From: Pseudofabraea citricarpa
Lineage: Eukaryota; Ascomycota; Leotiomycetes; Helotiales; Dermateaceae
Direction: 5' to 3'
DNA: 64,000 nucleotides
Assembly (NCBI GenBank): GCA_029641185.1
Contig: JAPWGK010000013.1
Span: 868,001 to 932,000, forward strand
The position numbers and the translations under genes are program-made. A model generated the notes under the pieces. The model was not told the origin of the DNA. It worked only from the letters and a program-made list of their open reading frames with translations, and did not search any database. This document shows, one piece after another, positions 30,576 to 42,550 of this stretch. Each line of letters opens with the position of its first letter. The stretch's first letter is position 1.

Positions 30576-33500
30576 ATGAGGGTTGTAGAGGTCATCATCG
30601 ATGGCTTTAAGAGTTATGCCGTTCGAACGGTCATCTCAGGCTGGGACGACAGCTTCAATGCGATTACGGGCCTGAACGGTAGTGGAAAATCAAATATTCT
30701 CGACTCGATATGTTTTGTTCTAGGTATTACCAATATGACTACGGTCAGAGCGCAGAATCTCCAGGTAACTACAGGGTTTCTAAATCTTCGAAATCCGAGT
30801 TAATATTGTCAGGATCTCATTTACAAACGTGGACAAGCTGGGGTGACCAAGGCAAGCGTAACGATCGTTTTCGATAATCGTGACAAGAAGAAGTCTCCTA
30901 TTGGCTTTGAGGAATATGCGCAGATCAGTGTTACAAGGCAGATAGTTCTAGGAGGAACCAGCAAGTATCTCATCAATGGCCACCGAGCGCAGCAACAGAC
31001 GGTCCAGAACCTATTCCAGTCGGTACAACTAAACATCAACAACCCCAATTTCCTCATCATGCAGGGTCGCATTACAAAGGTGCTGAACATGAAGCCGGTT
31101 GAAATTCTAGCAATGATTGAAGAAGCAGCAGGTACACGGATGTTCGAGGATCGGAGAGACAAGGCTTTCAAAACCATGGCCAAGAAAGAAATGAAGGTCC
31201 AAGAGATTACAGAGCTACTGAAGGACGAAATCGAACCAAAATTAGAAAAGCTAAGGATGGAGAAGCGGGCATTCCTCGACTTTCAACAGACTCAGAATGA
31301 TCTGGAACGTCTTACAAGAGTCGTTGTAGCCCACGACTATCTTAAGAATCAGGAAAAAGTGAAGCAATCTGCTAGTGATCTCGAGCACAAGAAACAACGA
31401 GCGCAAGACTTGGAGGATTCGGCAGTTCGTCTAAAGAATGAAATTACGCATCTGGAAGAGGACGTTAAAAGAGTCAAGGCACAGCGTGAAAAGGAGCTTA
31501 AGAAGGGAGGCAAAGCACAGGCACTCGAGGATGAAGTCAAGAAACACTCTCACGAACTCGTTCGACTTTCAACCGTCATGGATCTCAAGAAATCCAGCAT
31601 GGATGAGGAGAAAGAACGAAAGGCAAACATACAAAAGACGGTCTCTGAACTTGAGGATCTATTGAAGCAGAAGACTAAGGTTTACGACAAGCTCCAAGCT
31701 CAGTATGACAAAGCAAAGGAAGATCTCGAGAAGCAGAACGAAGAAGCAGAAACCAAAGAGGAACTTTTACAAACACTGCAAACTGGTGTTGCATCAAAAG
31801 AAGGCCAAGAAAGTGGTTACCAAGGACAACTACAGGATGCTCGAAACCGTTCCAGCGCTGCATCAACCGAACAAGAACAAGCCAAACTGAAAATGACACA
31901 TCTTGAGAAACGTATCAAGGAAGAAGAGCCGCGTGCGAAGAAGGCCAAGGAGCAAAATGCAGGCCTACTGAACGACCTTGAAGGACTGAGAGCCCAGGCC
32001 CAGAAGCTCGAAAAGGACCTTGGAAAGCTAGGATTCGAAGCTGGAATGGAAGATGACATGTACAAACAAGAATCAACTCTACATCAGACCATACGTAAAC
32101 TTCGCGAGCAATCTGATGGCATGAAGCGTCGGGTTGCAAATATCGACTTCAATTATGCTGATCCAACGCCTGGATTCGATCGTTCAAAGGTTAAGGGTTT
32201 AGTAGCACAGCTCTTCACTCTTGACAAAGATCATGTTGATGCTGGCACTGCGCTCGAGATTTGTGCTGGAGGAAGGCTTTACAATGTGGTTGTTGACACC
32301 GAAGTCACCGGTACTCAACTGCTACAGAACGGAAAACTCAGAAAACGTGTAACCATCATTCCGCTCAACAAGATCGCTTCATTCAGAGCATCCGCAGAAA
32401 AGATTGGTGCAGCTCAGAGAATTGCCCCAGGAAAGGTCGACCTTGCATTGTCTCTTGTTGGCTACGATGATGAAGTTTCTACGGCCATGGACTACGTTTT
32501 TGGCAACACTCTGATCTGTGCAGATGCAGCAACCGCAAAGAGGGTGACATTTGATCCTTCTGTTCGCATGAAGAGTATCACTTTGGAAGGAGATTCATAC
32601 GATCCTTCTGGAACTCTATCTGGTGGTAGCTCACCTAACTCAAGTGGTGTTCTGGTTACTTTACAAAAGTTGAACGAGCTCAACAGGGAACTTGCCTCAC
32701 AAGAGAGAGCCTTGGCAGATCTCCAAGCGACCATGATCCGTGAGAAGAAAAAGCTCGACCAAGCGAAGAAGATCAAGCAAGAGTTGGACTTGAAATCTCA
32801 TGAGATCAAGCTTACCGAAGAACAGATTGGAGGCAACTCGTCATCATCGATTATTCAAGAAGTCGAAAACATGAAGGCGAGCATAATTCAACTCAAATCT
32901 GATTTGCAAGAAGCGAAGAAGAGACAGGTTGAGGCCGCTGCTGATATCAAGCGAATTGAGAAAGATATGAAAGACTTCGACTCAAATAAGGATGGCAAAC
33001 TGGTTGAGCTTCAAGGTTCTCTCGACACACTGAGGAAAGCCCTCGCTAAGAACGCTGCTTCGGTAAAGGTCCTCCAGAAGGAGCTTCAGGGTGCTCGGCT
33101 GGATTCTGAGCAAGTCGGCGGTGATCTTTCAGCTGCTCAAGAACAGCTTCAAGAGGTTGAACAAACCTTGAAACACCAAGAAGAAGAAATCGCCGGTTTA
33201 GTATCAGAACAGAGTCAAGTACAGGTAAAGTTCCTCAGCTATTTCAAATTAATCATTATTAATCATTGCTAGGATACTCATGACATTGCCCAAGCACACC
33301 TTAACGACGAGAGAGCGAAGTTGACTGGCTTTGATGACGAGCTTCGATCTTTGGACGAGGCTAGTCGATCAAAATCATCTCGTATCACTGAGGAGGGTCT
33401 TGAGATGCAGAAGCTTGGTCATCAAATCGAGAAATTCCACAAAGACCAACAAGCCGCTGTTCAAACAGTAGCCCACATGGAGAAAGAACACGAATGGATT

Positions 33501-34620
33501 GCGGATGAGAAGGACAACTTTGGTCGCACCGGCACGCCATACGACTTCAAAGGACAAAACATTGTCGAGTGCAAGTCGTCACTAAAAACCCTTACCGAGC
33601 GATTCCAGGGAATGAAGAAAAAGATCAACCCCAAGGTCATGAATATGATCGACAGCGTGGAAAAGAAAGAAGTTGCCCTGAAGAACATGATGAAGACAGT
33701 CATACGGGATAAGAAGAAGATCGAGGAGACTATCAGTAGCCTCGATGAGTACAAGAAGAAAGCGCTGCAAGAGACGTGGCAGAAGGTCAACGGAGATTTT
33801 GGACAGGTAATACACAACTCAGTGCAAGACAAGCAACTTCAGCTAATGTGATCAGATCTTCGCCGAGCTACTACCTGGCAGTTTTGCCAAGTTGGACCCA
33901 CCTGAAAACAAGACAATCAACGAAGGTCTTGAGGTCAAGGTATCCTTAGGAGTAAGTCCCCCAATCCTCTTTAAAAAGCAATACTAATAAACAAACAGAA
34001 AGTATGGAAGCAAAGTCTAACAGAGCTGAGTGGTGGACAGCGGTAAGTGATAAGAAATGCATCTCCATCCTTGTCCGCTCTACTAAGACGAATCGCAGAT
34101 CGCTCATCGCCCTCTCGCTCATTATGGCACTCTTGCAATTCAAGCCCGCTCCAATGTACATCCTGGATGAAGTCGACGCCGCTCTAGATCTCTCGCACAC
34201 GCAGAACATCGGCCGCTTGATCAAGACTCGCTTCAAGGGCAGTCAGTTCATCGTCGTCAGTTTGAAGGATGGCATGTTTAATAACGCGCCTCGCGTCTTC
34301 AAGACCCGGTTTAGTGAGGGAACGAGCGTAGTCCAGGTAAGCAATTCCAGATGGATACCTTATTTTTCATCTTCTCCTCTGGCGGGAATGCCACGTACCG
34401 GGCTCTAATCCTAGAGTCCTGTCATGTCACCTGCGAACGCTTGCTTTTTGCTTTTCGCTTTTCGCGCTTTTGCCCCAACCTCCAACCCCCAAGCAAGCGC
34501 GCACAAAACAGGAACTTGATTCTTTGGCAACTCCGTCTCCCCGAAGGCGATCGGAATCTTACATATAGTTCGGTACGCTAACATGCATGGCAGGCCCTAA
34601 CCCCCGCCGACTTCAAGTAG
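30576..34620 (+). CDS. smc2: Condensin subunit SMC2
   Basis: Predicted 1,179-residue protein from seven exons: 30576-30764, 30813-33224, 33273-33806, 33856-33951, 33999-34042, 34099-34336 and 34594-34620. ATG 30576 sits in CCACCATG. The N-terminal head has [15 protein letters not shown] and Walker [10 protein letters not shown]. Long coiled coils flank a hinge near [30 protein letters not shown], with the conserved [10 protein letters not shown]. The C-terminal head has the ABC signature [13 protein letters not shown], split by the fifth intron, and Walker [13 protein letters not shown]. Splicing ends the protein in [15 protein letters not shown]. Known role: with SMC4 forms the ATPase core of condensin, compacting chromosomes. 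The hinge and head motifs point to SMC2 rather than SMC1, 3 or 4. The terminal 27-base exon lies beyond a 257-base intron, longer than the others (47-56 bases). Confidence 0.96.
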
Positions 34621-37520
34621 ACAGGCGCTTCGGCGACCATTGACAGTGATGGGCATGAGCATTTACATTTGGTTTTTTGGAGGGAGTCTGGTGTTGTCGG
34701 TTGGTTGGTATATCACAATTCGGGGACCATTTTTTGAGTTTTCGTCCTTGTCGAGCGAGAGGGATGGGTGGCTTGATTAAGCTTGACTGGTCAACGGTAT
34801 GCTGCTCATGATGAATGAAATGTATAAAAAATGCGGACTTCGCATCGCATCGCAGTGCATTGCATTGATGTGCGGTGGATCATTTGGATGCCTTGGGAAG
34901 GATAGGAGGAATGGTGGTTAAGATAACTTTTAATGATTGTACGACACATACATACCCACGAGAGTTTGATACCTATCTACAGCAGGGAAAGCTGCAAAAG
35001 TCCATGACGGCAGGATGCGGTAACAAATCACATGTGAAAGATAGCGAACCGACCTACCTAGGTTACAGAAAGTCTGCTCCTTTTTTTTTATTTTTTTTTT
35101 AAGCTTCGACTTTTATTTTATTTTAAGGTTTACCTTTTCAACCGTCTCGTTCGGCTCGTTCGTTCCTTCGTTCGTTGACGAGAGAGAGAGGGAGGGAGAG
35201 ATTATCCGTGGGTCATGCCAAGTGAATTTTGCCTCGTCGTTGGAAGTTTGGACGAGATGAACACAAGACATGTAAGAAGTGTAACGGATAAGTAGTAGTG
35301 CCATACTGTACGCGTACCATGCGATGATGGTTTTCCTTGGTCTGGTCGCTTGCTGCTTCTAGTTACTTCTACATTTTTGGGCTGATCAGCTGGTGCAGAG
35401 TACATTAGTGGCGTGTTGGAATCTTGGAATCCTAGGAAGGTGGTGGTGCATCTTTGTTCTGTCTAGAACTCTTGGTGAAGGTGGAGGTGGAGAGGTGGAT
35501 GAATAGAGGCACTTGGCTCGATTCAAGTAGCTCATCTCCGAGAACTGGGCTTGAGCCTTGAGTCTTGAGTCTTGAGTACCGTAGTGGCGATGGCAGCATT
35601 TGTGGGTAGTTGATCATTGATCATTGATCAGAGATGGCGACATCGAGGGCTCGCTTGACGAATAACAGGATTCATTTCCATGAGCATTTGTTTATTTTCT
35701 TCTGGTGGTCTGTTGGCGTGGGCTGTCTTGCCTGGACTCTGGATTTTTCTCTCTCCCTCGCTCACACGTGTCACTTTTGATGAGCAGGTGGTCCGAGAAA
35801 GACGCTCGTATAATCAGGTGAAGTTGACTCGGAAGCGGTTACAATCGCATCCCGTAAAGTTTGTTCATGATGTGTGATTAATTGATTCCTTTCGCTTCGC
35901 TTCGTTTGTTTGGATTCTGTGCGATTCTTATTATTCATGCGATGGCATTTCTGACTTGAACGGAGGCGAAGGGGAAAGGGGGAGCGAAACGGAATACGGA
36001 ATGCGAGTAAACGACGTACCGCATTTTCTGTAGTGAGAAGGAGATGAGGTGGTGGTTAAAGTCGACCGTACTGGTTTATTCCTGCTCGGCGTTCGCGCAC
36101 CCAAAAACCCCACACGATGCTCATCTCTGGTGGGTGCGGCCTTGTTATCGAGTCCCCTTGGGGCATCGGAACCGGGCATCTCTCCTTTCTTTGCTCTTCA
36201 GCAGTGGCAGTGGCTGCGAAAGGGAGGCGTCGACGGCCTGGGGCTCTGGCATTGCAGTGATTGCGCTGGGGAAGTCCGTCGCAACTCGCAATTCGCACAA
36301 TCGGCATGTCTTTCTCTGCGTGGCCGCTGCCGCGTACCATCCTTCGCCTTCGGTTGTCGCATCTCCTTCTTTTGAGGTTGCGATGAGTTTCCACCTCTGC
36401 TGCAATGCATCATCGATCTGGTAGAGGTCATAAGGCATGCCCCTCTCATCGTCTTCGCTCACTAACTCGCCATCGATTGCTTGTGTAGGCTTGATTGCTC
36501 TAGCCTGTACCGTATTCCGTAGGCTCTCCGCGCTCGAGAACACAGCCACGCACACAGGCAACGAGCACGGGCAAAAGACCGTCGGCTTGTTGATGTTGCC
36601 AACCGTAATTGACAGCTCGACCTTACCGGAAGGGAATTAAAAGTCGAGCTTGGCATTGGTCTCCAGTCCAATGAACTCTGAGATAGCGCAGCATAAGGGT
36701 CCAGAGACCCTGCATCAAATCGATCTCGAGTCTTGTGTGAGCACAGGAAACGTCGAGGGGATCGGGCAACGTACTTTGGTGTTGTTGTTGTTCGTGAGCT
36801 TATTTGGCTACGGACAATCTTATGCTGACTGGCCGGGCCATGGTGGTGAGAATACTGTGCCCCGGCGTGCTGCGTGCTGCGTGCATGTCGCGGATCAGTT
36901 GGCGATAGACAATCCGGTAGGTAGATGAGAGGAGGACGAGGACGTGCACGCACGCTGGAACACAGAATGGAGGAGTCTCATGCCGCACCGGCTAGTCCTA
37001 ATCGGGTAGTATTGCGCAGCTATTTTGGTCCCAATTTAAGCTCTGTTCGTGCCAGCTTCGGGGTACTCAGGAGCCTGTAGGGCGAGGTTCCAGAAGCCAG
37101 CAGCCAGCAGCCAACAGCCCAGCAAAGCAAAAGCAGCCTCCTACTTGCTTTCACCCTCACTACACACTTGCTGCCAACTTTCTTCCCCCCCCAATTGTTC
37201 TCCTGTCTTGTCACTCCTTTGATCCCCCATACAACTTTTGGCACCGGGCATCCAGAGACCACAGGATTAGGATCTTCACGGACTGACACCTCGGCCTCCT
37301 TTCTTCCACTTCTGTTGCAACAACTTCTGCTTCCTACACTCCTTTTATCTTAACTTGATTCATGTACCTTATTTGGTAAATCCCACCGATCACCCCCCCT
37401 CCTCCGACGTCCACAGCCCAGAATTCACGCCTCCATTGTTGCCAGCGGCTAATACGACTCGGTGCTTGCAGTAGATAGACAGCACATTCCGTGCTTTTTT
37501 ACAGCCGCCCTTCCCTCATT
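34621..37520. other. Long intergenic region between smc2 and the MOSC gene
   Basis: About 2.9 kb without a recognised gene. Frames around 36000-36560 overlap each other on both strands and look like composition artefacts. It contains a TTGATCA triplicate near 35610-35632, a TACTGTA at 35306 and a CAGCAGCC-type run near 37100. The last few hundred bases are C/T-rich, as in fungal promoters. Confidence 0.45.
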
Positions 37521-38993
37521 ATGGTTGCTATTATCGATGAATACCGGGTGATGCTCGAAGAACAATTCAACATTTACTATCAACAGCTGATCGACGCGAT
37601 TCCCGTCTTCTCCACATCCACCTACGTGCTTACGGTCCTGGGAATATGTCTGCCGCCCATCGTTGCGCTGGTCTTTTACGAGATCGAGCAGTCTCGATTA
37701 CGCTCTGAAGAGCCCAAGGGCTGCAGAAAGCTGGGCTTGAAGATCACCAGCAACCTCGAGAATGAGTTCGACAAGAAATTTTCCGAGGGCCGACCCCCCA
37801 GCACTGAGGAGACATCTGCAGAGTGGTGGCGCCTGAAGAGTCTGTGGATCTACCCGATCAAGAGTTGTTATGGTGTAGAGTTGAGCAGAGGAACGGTCAT
37901 TGCCACGGGTATGGAATTCGACCGTCAATTCACATTTGCTCAGCTCAAGAGCCCCTTTCCCGTAGCGGCCAACACGCCAAATAGCGAGAAGACGGCACAC
38001 AAGTGGGAGTTCATTACCCAACGACAGTTTCCCCGCCTGGCCAGAGTCAGGACAGAGATGTGGGTACCCGATCAGAGTGTAATTACATACAATGCACAGG
38101 CCGAGGACGTACAAAGTGGAGGTGTTATTATTGTCAGTTTCCCATATCAAGAGGCGGGCTGGAGGGGAACCGTTGCGAAATGGGGCGCGTCTGTCAAAGG
38201 CACGGTTCCTGAGAAATCTTTCCGTATTCCATTCGATCCATCTCCAGCACAGATTGAGAAGGCTGGCTACTCTTATGAGAAGATGACCATCTGGAAAGAT
38301 ACCGTCAATGCACTAAACGTGGAGTTGGAAATCCCAGAAGAACTCCGATACTACTTGGGAATAAGCAACAAGTTGGGCCTTTTCAGAATCGACAATTCGC
38401 AATTACGAGAGGTCCACCGAAATGCGCCTACCAAGGAGCAGATAGGATACCAACCCGTAACTGGTTTCCAAGATGCTGTAAGTTGTTCTTGCTTGGATTG
38501 CTAGATCATTACTGACCATTCTAGTATCCACTTCACCTAGTCAACCTGGCCAGTATCAGAGATGTTGAGAGTCAAATGCCCAAGGAGAAAGGTGCCCCGC
38601 GCCTATCTGCAGCTCGATTCCGCGCAAATCTTATCGGTTAGTATTCCCCATCCTCCAAAAGAAAACCTTATACTAATGTATCCCTCAGTGACTGGTCCCG
38701 AAGCATACAACGAAGATACGTGGAAGAAGATCAAGATTGGATTCTACGAGTACGACGTCTCCTGCCGAACTGCACGATGCAAGATGCCCAATGTCGACCA
38801 GGTAACCGGGGAACGACATGCTTCGGAACCGGATAAGACGCTTCGCAGCTTCCGGAGTGTTGATGCAGGCGCTGGACCCAATATCGGATGCTTGGGCATG
38901 CAGATGGTCCCGATATCGAGGGAGAGCGCGTTGAAGGTCGGAGACGAGATCACCGTGTTGGAATTCGGCGAGCATAATTACGTCAAGATGTAA
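37521..38993 (+). CDS. MOSC-domain protein, mARC-like, membrane-anchored
   Basis: Predicted 457-residue protein from exons 37521-38477, 38525-38636 and 38689-38993. The first ATG of the frame is 37521; an in-frame GTG 30 bases upstream is not used. One N-terminal membrane segment (YVLTVLGICLPPIVALVFYE) precedes a MOSC N-terminal beta-barrel (LWIYPIKSCYGVELSRGTV, MEFDRQF). The MOSC domain follows, with EVHRNAPTKEQIGYQPVTGF, RFRANLIVTGPEAYNEDTW and YEYDVSCRTARCKMPNVDQVTG. C387 sits where mARC proteins keep the molybdenum-binding cysteine. The C-terminus has MQMVPISRESALKVGDEITVLE. Known family: molybdenum-cofactor amidoxime-reducing enzymes and sulphur carriers, often on the mitochondrial outer membrane. 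Electron partners and true substrate are unknown. The two introns are 47 and 52 bases. Confidence 0.88.
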
Positions 38994-40010
38994 AAGTTGG
39001 GGTTGTACAGAGAGAAAGAAGAGAGGGAGGCGTTTTACGGGGGAAAAGAAACAAAAAACCTCTTTGTGAATAACGTACGAATGTTTTTCCTGTTTTTATT
39101 TGCTTTTTTTTTCTACCTTTTGCTTTTTCCAGGCATTATTGGTCGAGGAACTTTTGTTTTTCTAATCTTCTTTTTTCTTTTGATTCGGAGAAGAAGAAAA
39201 ACTGGCCGGAGGTGGTACTCATCGATATTCTTTTCCCAAAAGAGCGCTTTTGTTTTGTTTTGTCTTGTTTTGGGCGGATGGGAGTTCATCGGGGATTTTT
39301 CTTCTTTTTTCCTTTGTTTATAGTCTCTACTTCCGAGACAGAGAAGCGAGAAGAGAAGGACAGAGCCAGAGAGAGAAATGTTTCCTTTTTTCTTCTTTCC
39401 GAGATGATATATATATACTTTGTATTGATTGATTGAGTGTCGAAACCTCTTTTCTATGAGTCTTTCCTTTTGATTGGTCTGTATGTGTGTCTGTGGAGAG
39501 AGGGTGAAGAATGGCATAGTAGGTAGGTAGCTTAATTGACTGGTTATGTAAAGAAGTGAATCTGTTTTTGATCGTTGCTTTCCATGTGCACTTGTTTGAT
39601 GTATATGATGCAGATGGTTTAGGGTTTAGGTCGAGATGTGAATAAGAATTTGTGATGCAAGGTATGAAAAGCTTTAAAGATAGATAGTTGGAGATCGGTT
39701 GAATCTTCGGATTCTCAAGTAGTGGTACTTCGTTTTGTGAATGGGATGGGGGCGTTGGTGAAGGATATAGTGTATCCCCGCGAAACTTACTTAGCATGGA
39801 GGAAGGAGAAAGAGCAATGACCGGTGTAAGTGGGATTGTTTATGAAAGGGCCTGTGAGTGTTGGATTGAGTAGGGGTAGGACTCCTGTAGAGAATCATGA
39901 GGAATAGAAATATAATCTTCTTTTCTCTCTCGTTTGGATGAAGGTTTGAGAGAAGAAGGGGGGGAGGAACGAGTAGACCCGAAGACATCATAGACTGATC
40001 TGATTATAGG

Positions 40011-40158
40011 GGTTCGTTGAATGGACTACGCATTTGCATGTGTATTACTCCTTGTTGGCTGTTGGTTGTTGGTTATCGGTAGTTCGGGTTCGTTGAATTG
40101 ACTATGGATTTGCATGTGTATTGTAATTGACGTTGGTTGTTGGTTGTCGGTAGTTGGA
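40011..40158. repeat. Imperfect tandem duplication of about 76 bases
   Basis: Two copies, 40011-40086 and 40087-40158, each starting GGTTCGTTGAAT and sharing TTTGCATGTGTATT, TTGGTTGTTGGTT and TCGGTAGTT, with small indels. Non-coding. Confidence 0.8.
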
Positions 40159-42524
40159 GAGGTGGAATTAATAAGTTGGTGGATGTTTTCTTCTCCTTCC
40201 ATCCTGGTTAGGGGATTTGTTCTACTGTATGAGTACTTACCCATCTTTCTGACAACGGACTGTGTAGCTGACGCATGTTTCCAAACAAAATAAACAACAC
40301 TAGTCTTCTAGATCCTTGAAGTTCAGCATCCTGGAAGTTCAGCGAGCATGTGCCCACCGCTCTTCAACTACCATGACCAAGGCTACTGACCAGTATTATG
40401 GGAAGGAACTTTGAAACAGCTGCTTTTGGGAAGGCCAAGTATTCATAGACCTATTTCCAAGAGATCACTAGTTTAGAAGAGAAACTAGGATGGACAATGA
40501 GGAATCGTTTGTTCCAAGCAATAATTCAACAAGTATGACAATGACTTCAAGTCTGAATACTTTTAAAACTGAGAGTCGTAGACGGTGTACTTGGAATTGT
40601 ATAAAGACAGAAAATCAGATCAACCTGCCAGCTAAAACTTCTAGTCTTACGCAGGTAAGATGTCCAAGAGAGAACTTCCCTCGACCTTGTCAAAGCCCCG
40701 AGCTGTTCGAGTCATACCCAAAGTCCGATGGTCATGAGGACAGAACTTATTGTGTTCTAGCCTGGCAGACTCATGAGAGATAAAGAAAATCCGACACTGG
40801 TAGAAGAGGGTGTGATAATGCAACCACATTCAGCTCACTCAACACTGTCATATTGATACCTTCAAAGTATAACACGACAACGTTGCGAGAGATGAGAGAG
40901 TGTCCTCAACTGCAATGACAAGCACCATCTCCTACCTGACTCGACGACGATTGTCCACGATCCTCGTGCTCGCATTAGAAAGAGACAACACTGCAGCAAT
41001 CGAACAGGCAGACAACTGACAACACACCATGAAGTCATTCATGCAACGAGTTCAATAGTTCAGCTCCGCAACACCATCTCAGTAGTCTTGTGATTTGCGA
41101 TATCTTTGTCATGCCTTGCAAGCCACGCTGAGAAGGGGGTTGCCCTTTTTTTTCCTTTCTAACGGCAGGCTGCATGAGAGACGGACGTGCTCCTCCTTGA
41201 CCATTTTCAGCAAGAAAAAGCAAAAGTTAACGAGCCGTCCGAGGCCGCGAGTGGTAACATGGCCGTCTGCTTTGACTGAAAAGAGCCAGATGCTAGTGCC
41301 GACATGCATCTGTCACTACGGACAGAAATGTTGGTGCATGACAACGTGAAGGTTTTATGATGTGTATCGTCTTACAACATCTCGTCTCCAGAATCCGAGG
41401 TTCCCAAAGGAGAAAGCGTAGTACAGAGGTACATGTACAGATGGTAATTAGGATCCTCCGCCCCACTGCAAATTAAAAAGGCATACAGCTGCCATGCTGC
41501 TTTTGCAAGCAGTGCTGTTTGAGGCCGGAGCTGAGGAAGTGTAAGATCTCAGCAGAGAAAGCGGCAGGACTTGGACGGCATAAGCAGAGCATGGTGGGGA
41601 TGCTGCTTACCGCATGTAGGTAACCTCCCTCCGTACAGCAGCAGCGAGTGCGTCCCAAGGACTTGGTCATGCCGTGTTGATGATAGAAGACTAAACTCCA
41701 TCCTCTGGCCCTGACCGGAAGTTGCCTGTGGATGGCGTAGACGGTTGGCGGTTGGCGGTAACGGCACGGCCATGATGATCTACATGTCAGCAAAGGGTAG
41801 GCAAAGTCGAAGATCAACGTCACATCGTAAGCGGCTTGACATTGACCTTTTCTGAAGGGGGTCAAACCGGGTTGGGGGCGTGAAGGCTGAAGCAAGTATT
41901 TCGAGCGTCAGAAAGACACATCAGATGGCAGGCAAGCAGGCGGGCAGGAATCTGATCTACCGGCCGTCAGCCACGTGTGGGAGACCAATTATTTGAGACA
42001 GCCAGCGTCTAGAAGAAGTCTAAGTAACGAGCTTCGACGGGAAGGGAGAAAATAGACGGGGCGTGTCCTTGCGTGGAGTGGTGGACACGTGCAGCAGAGC
42101 GTGTTGGCCGTTGCGAAGTACAGTAGTAAGGAGATGATGGCTTGCAGCTGGAATTTGGCTGCATTGTTGTCAGGTAGTAGAGGTACAGTAGTACAGTAGA
42201 GTTCGTGTTACACACGGAGCTGAGCTTTGGGATGGCAATGTGTGCTCCATAAGTCTCCAGGTGCAGCAGCCTGCATGTCTTGTGCAAGCATTGCATCCCA
42301 AAAGAGGTCGATTAATAATTGGCCATCAGGGGCATCCAGGAGCCAGACCAGAGTAGGTTGTGAGGGGAGAGAGTGTAGATGGATGGAAGGAAGCAAGATA
42401 TCAATTACGGAGTACGTACTCTGTACATGGCGGGTTACAATCGGCCGAGTTCTGGGACACAGGCAGACTCCCCTTCCGCTACATGAAGTCCGGGAGATGA
42501 TGGATCCGTAGTAGTAACTGCCGG

Positions 42525-42550
42525 CAACAAGCAACAAGCAACAAGCAACA
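42525..42550. repeat. CAACAAG heptamer run
   Basis: Nearly four tandem copies of CAACAAG in non-coding DNA. Confidence 0.75.

Noticed and set aside
35931..36561. Several overlapping frames on both strands between smc2 and the MOSC gene
   Set aside because: They overlap mutually without any family feature; likely a local GC effect.
37491..37520. In-frame GTG start upstream of the MOSC gene
   Set aside because: Nuclear fungal genes start at ATG; the first in-frame ATG is 37521 in a suitable context.
40490..40783. 97-codon frame in the gene-poor region
   Set aside because: No recognisable domain, no splice partners and ordinary non-coding composition; not supportable as a gene.
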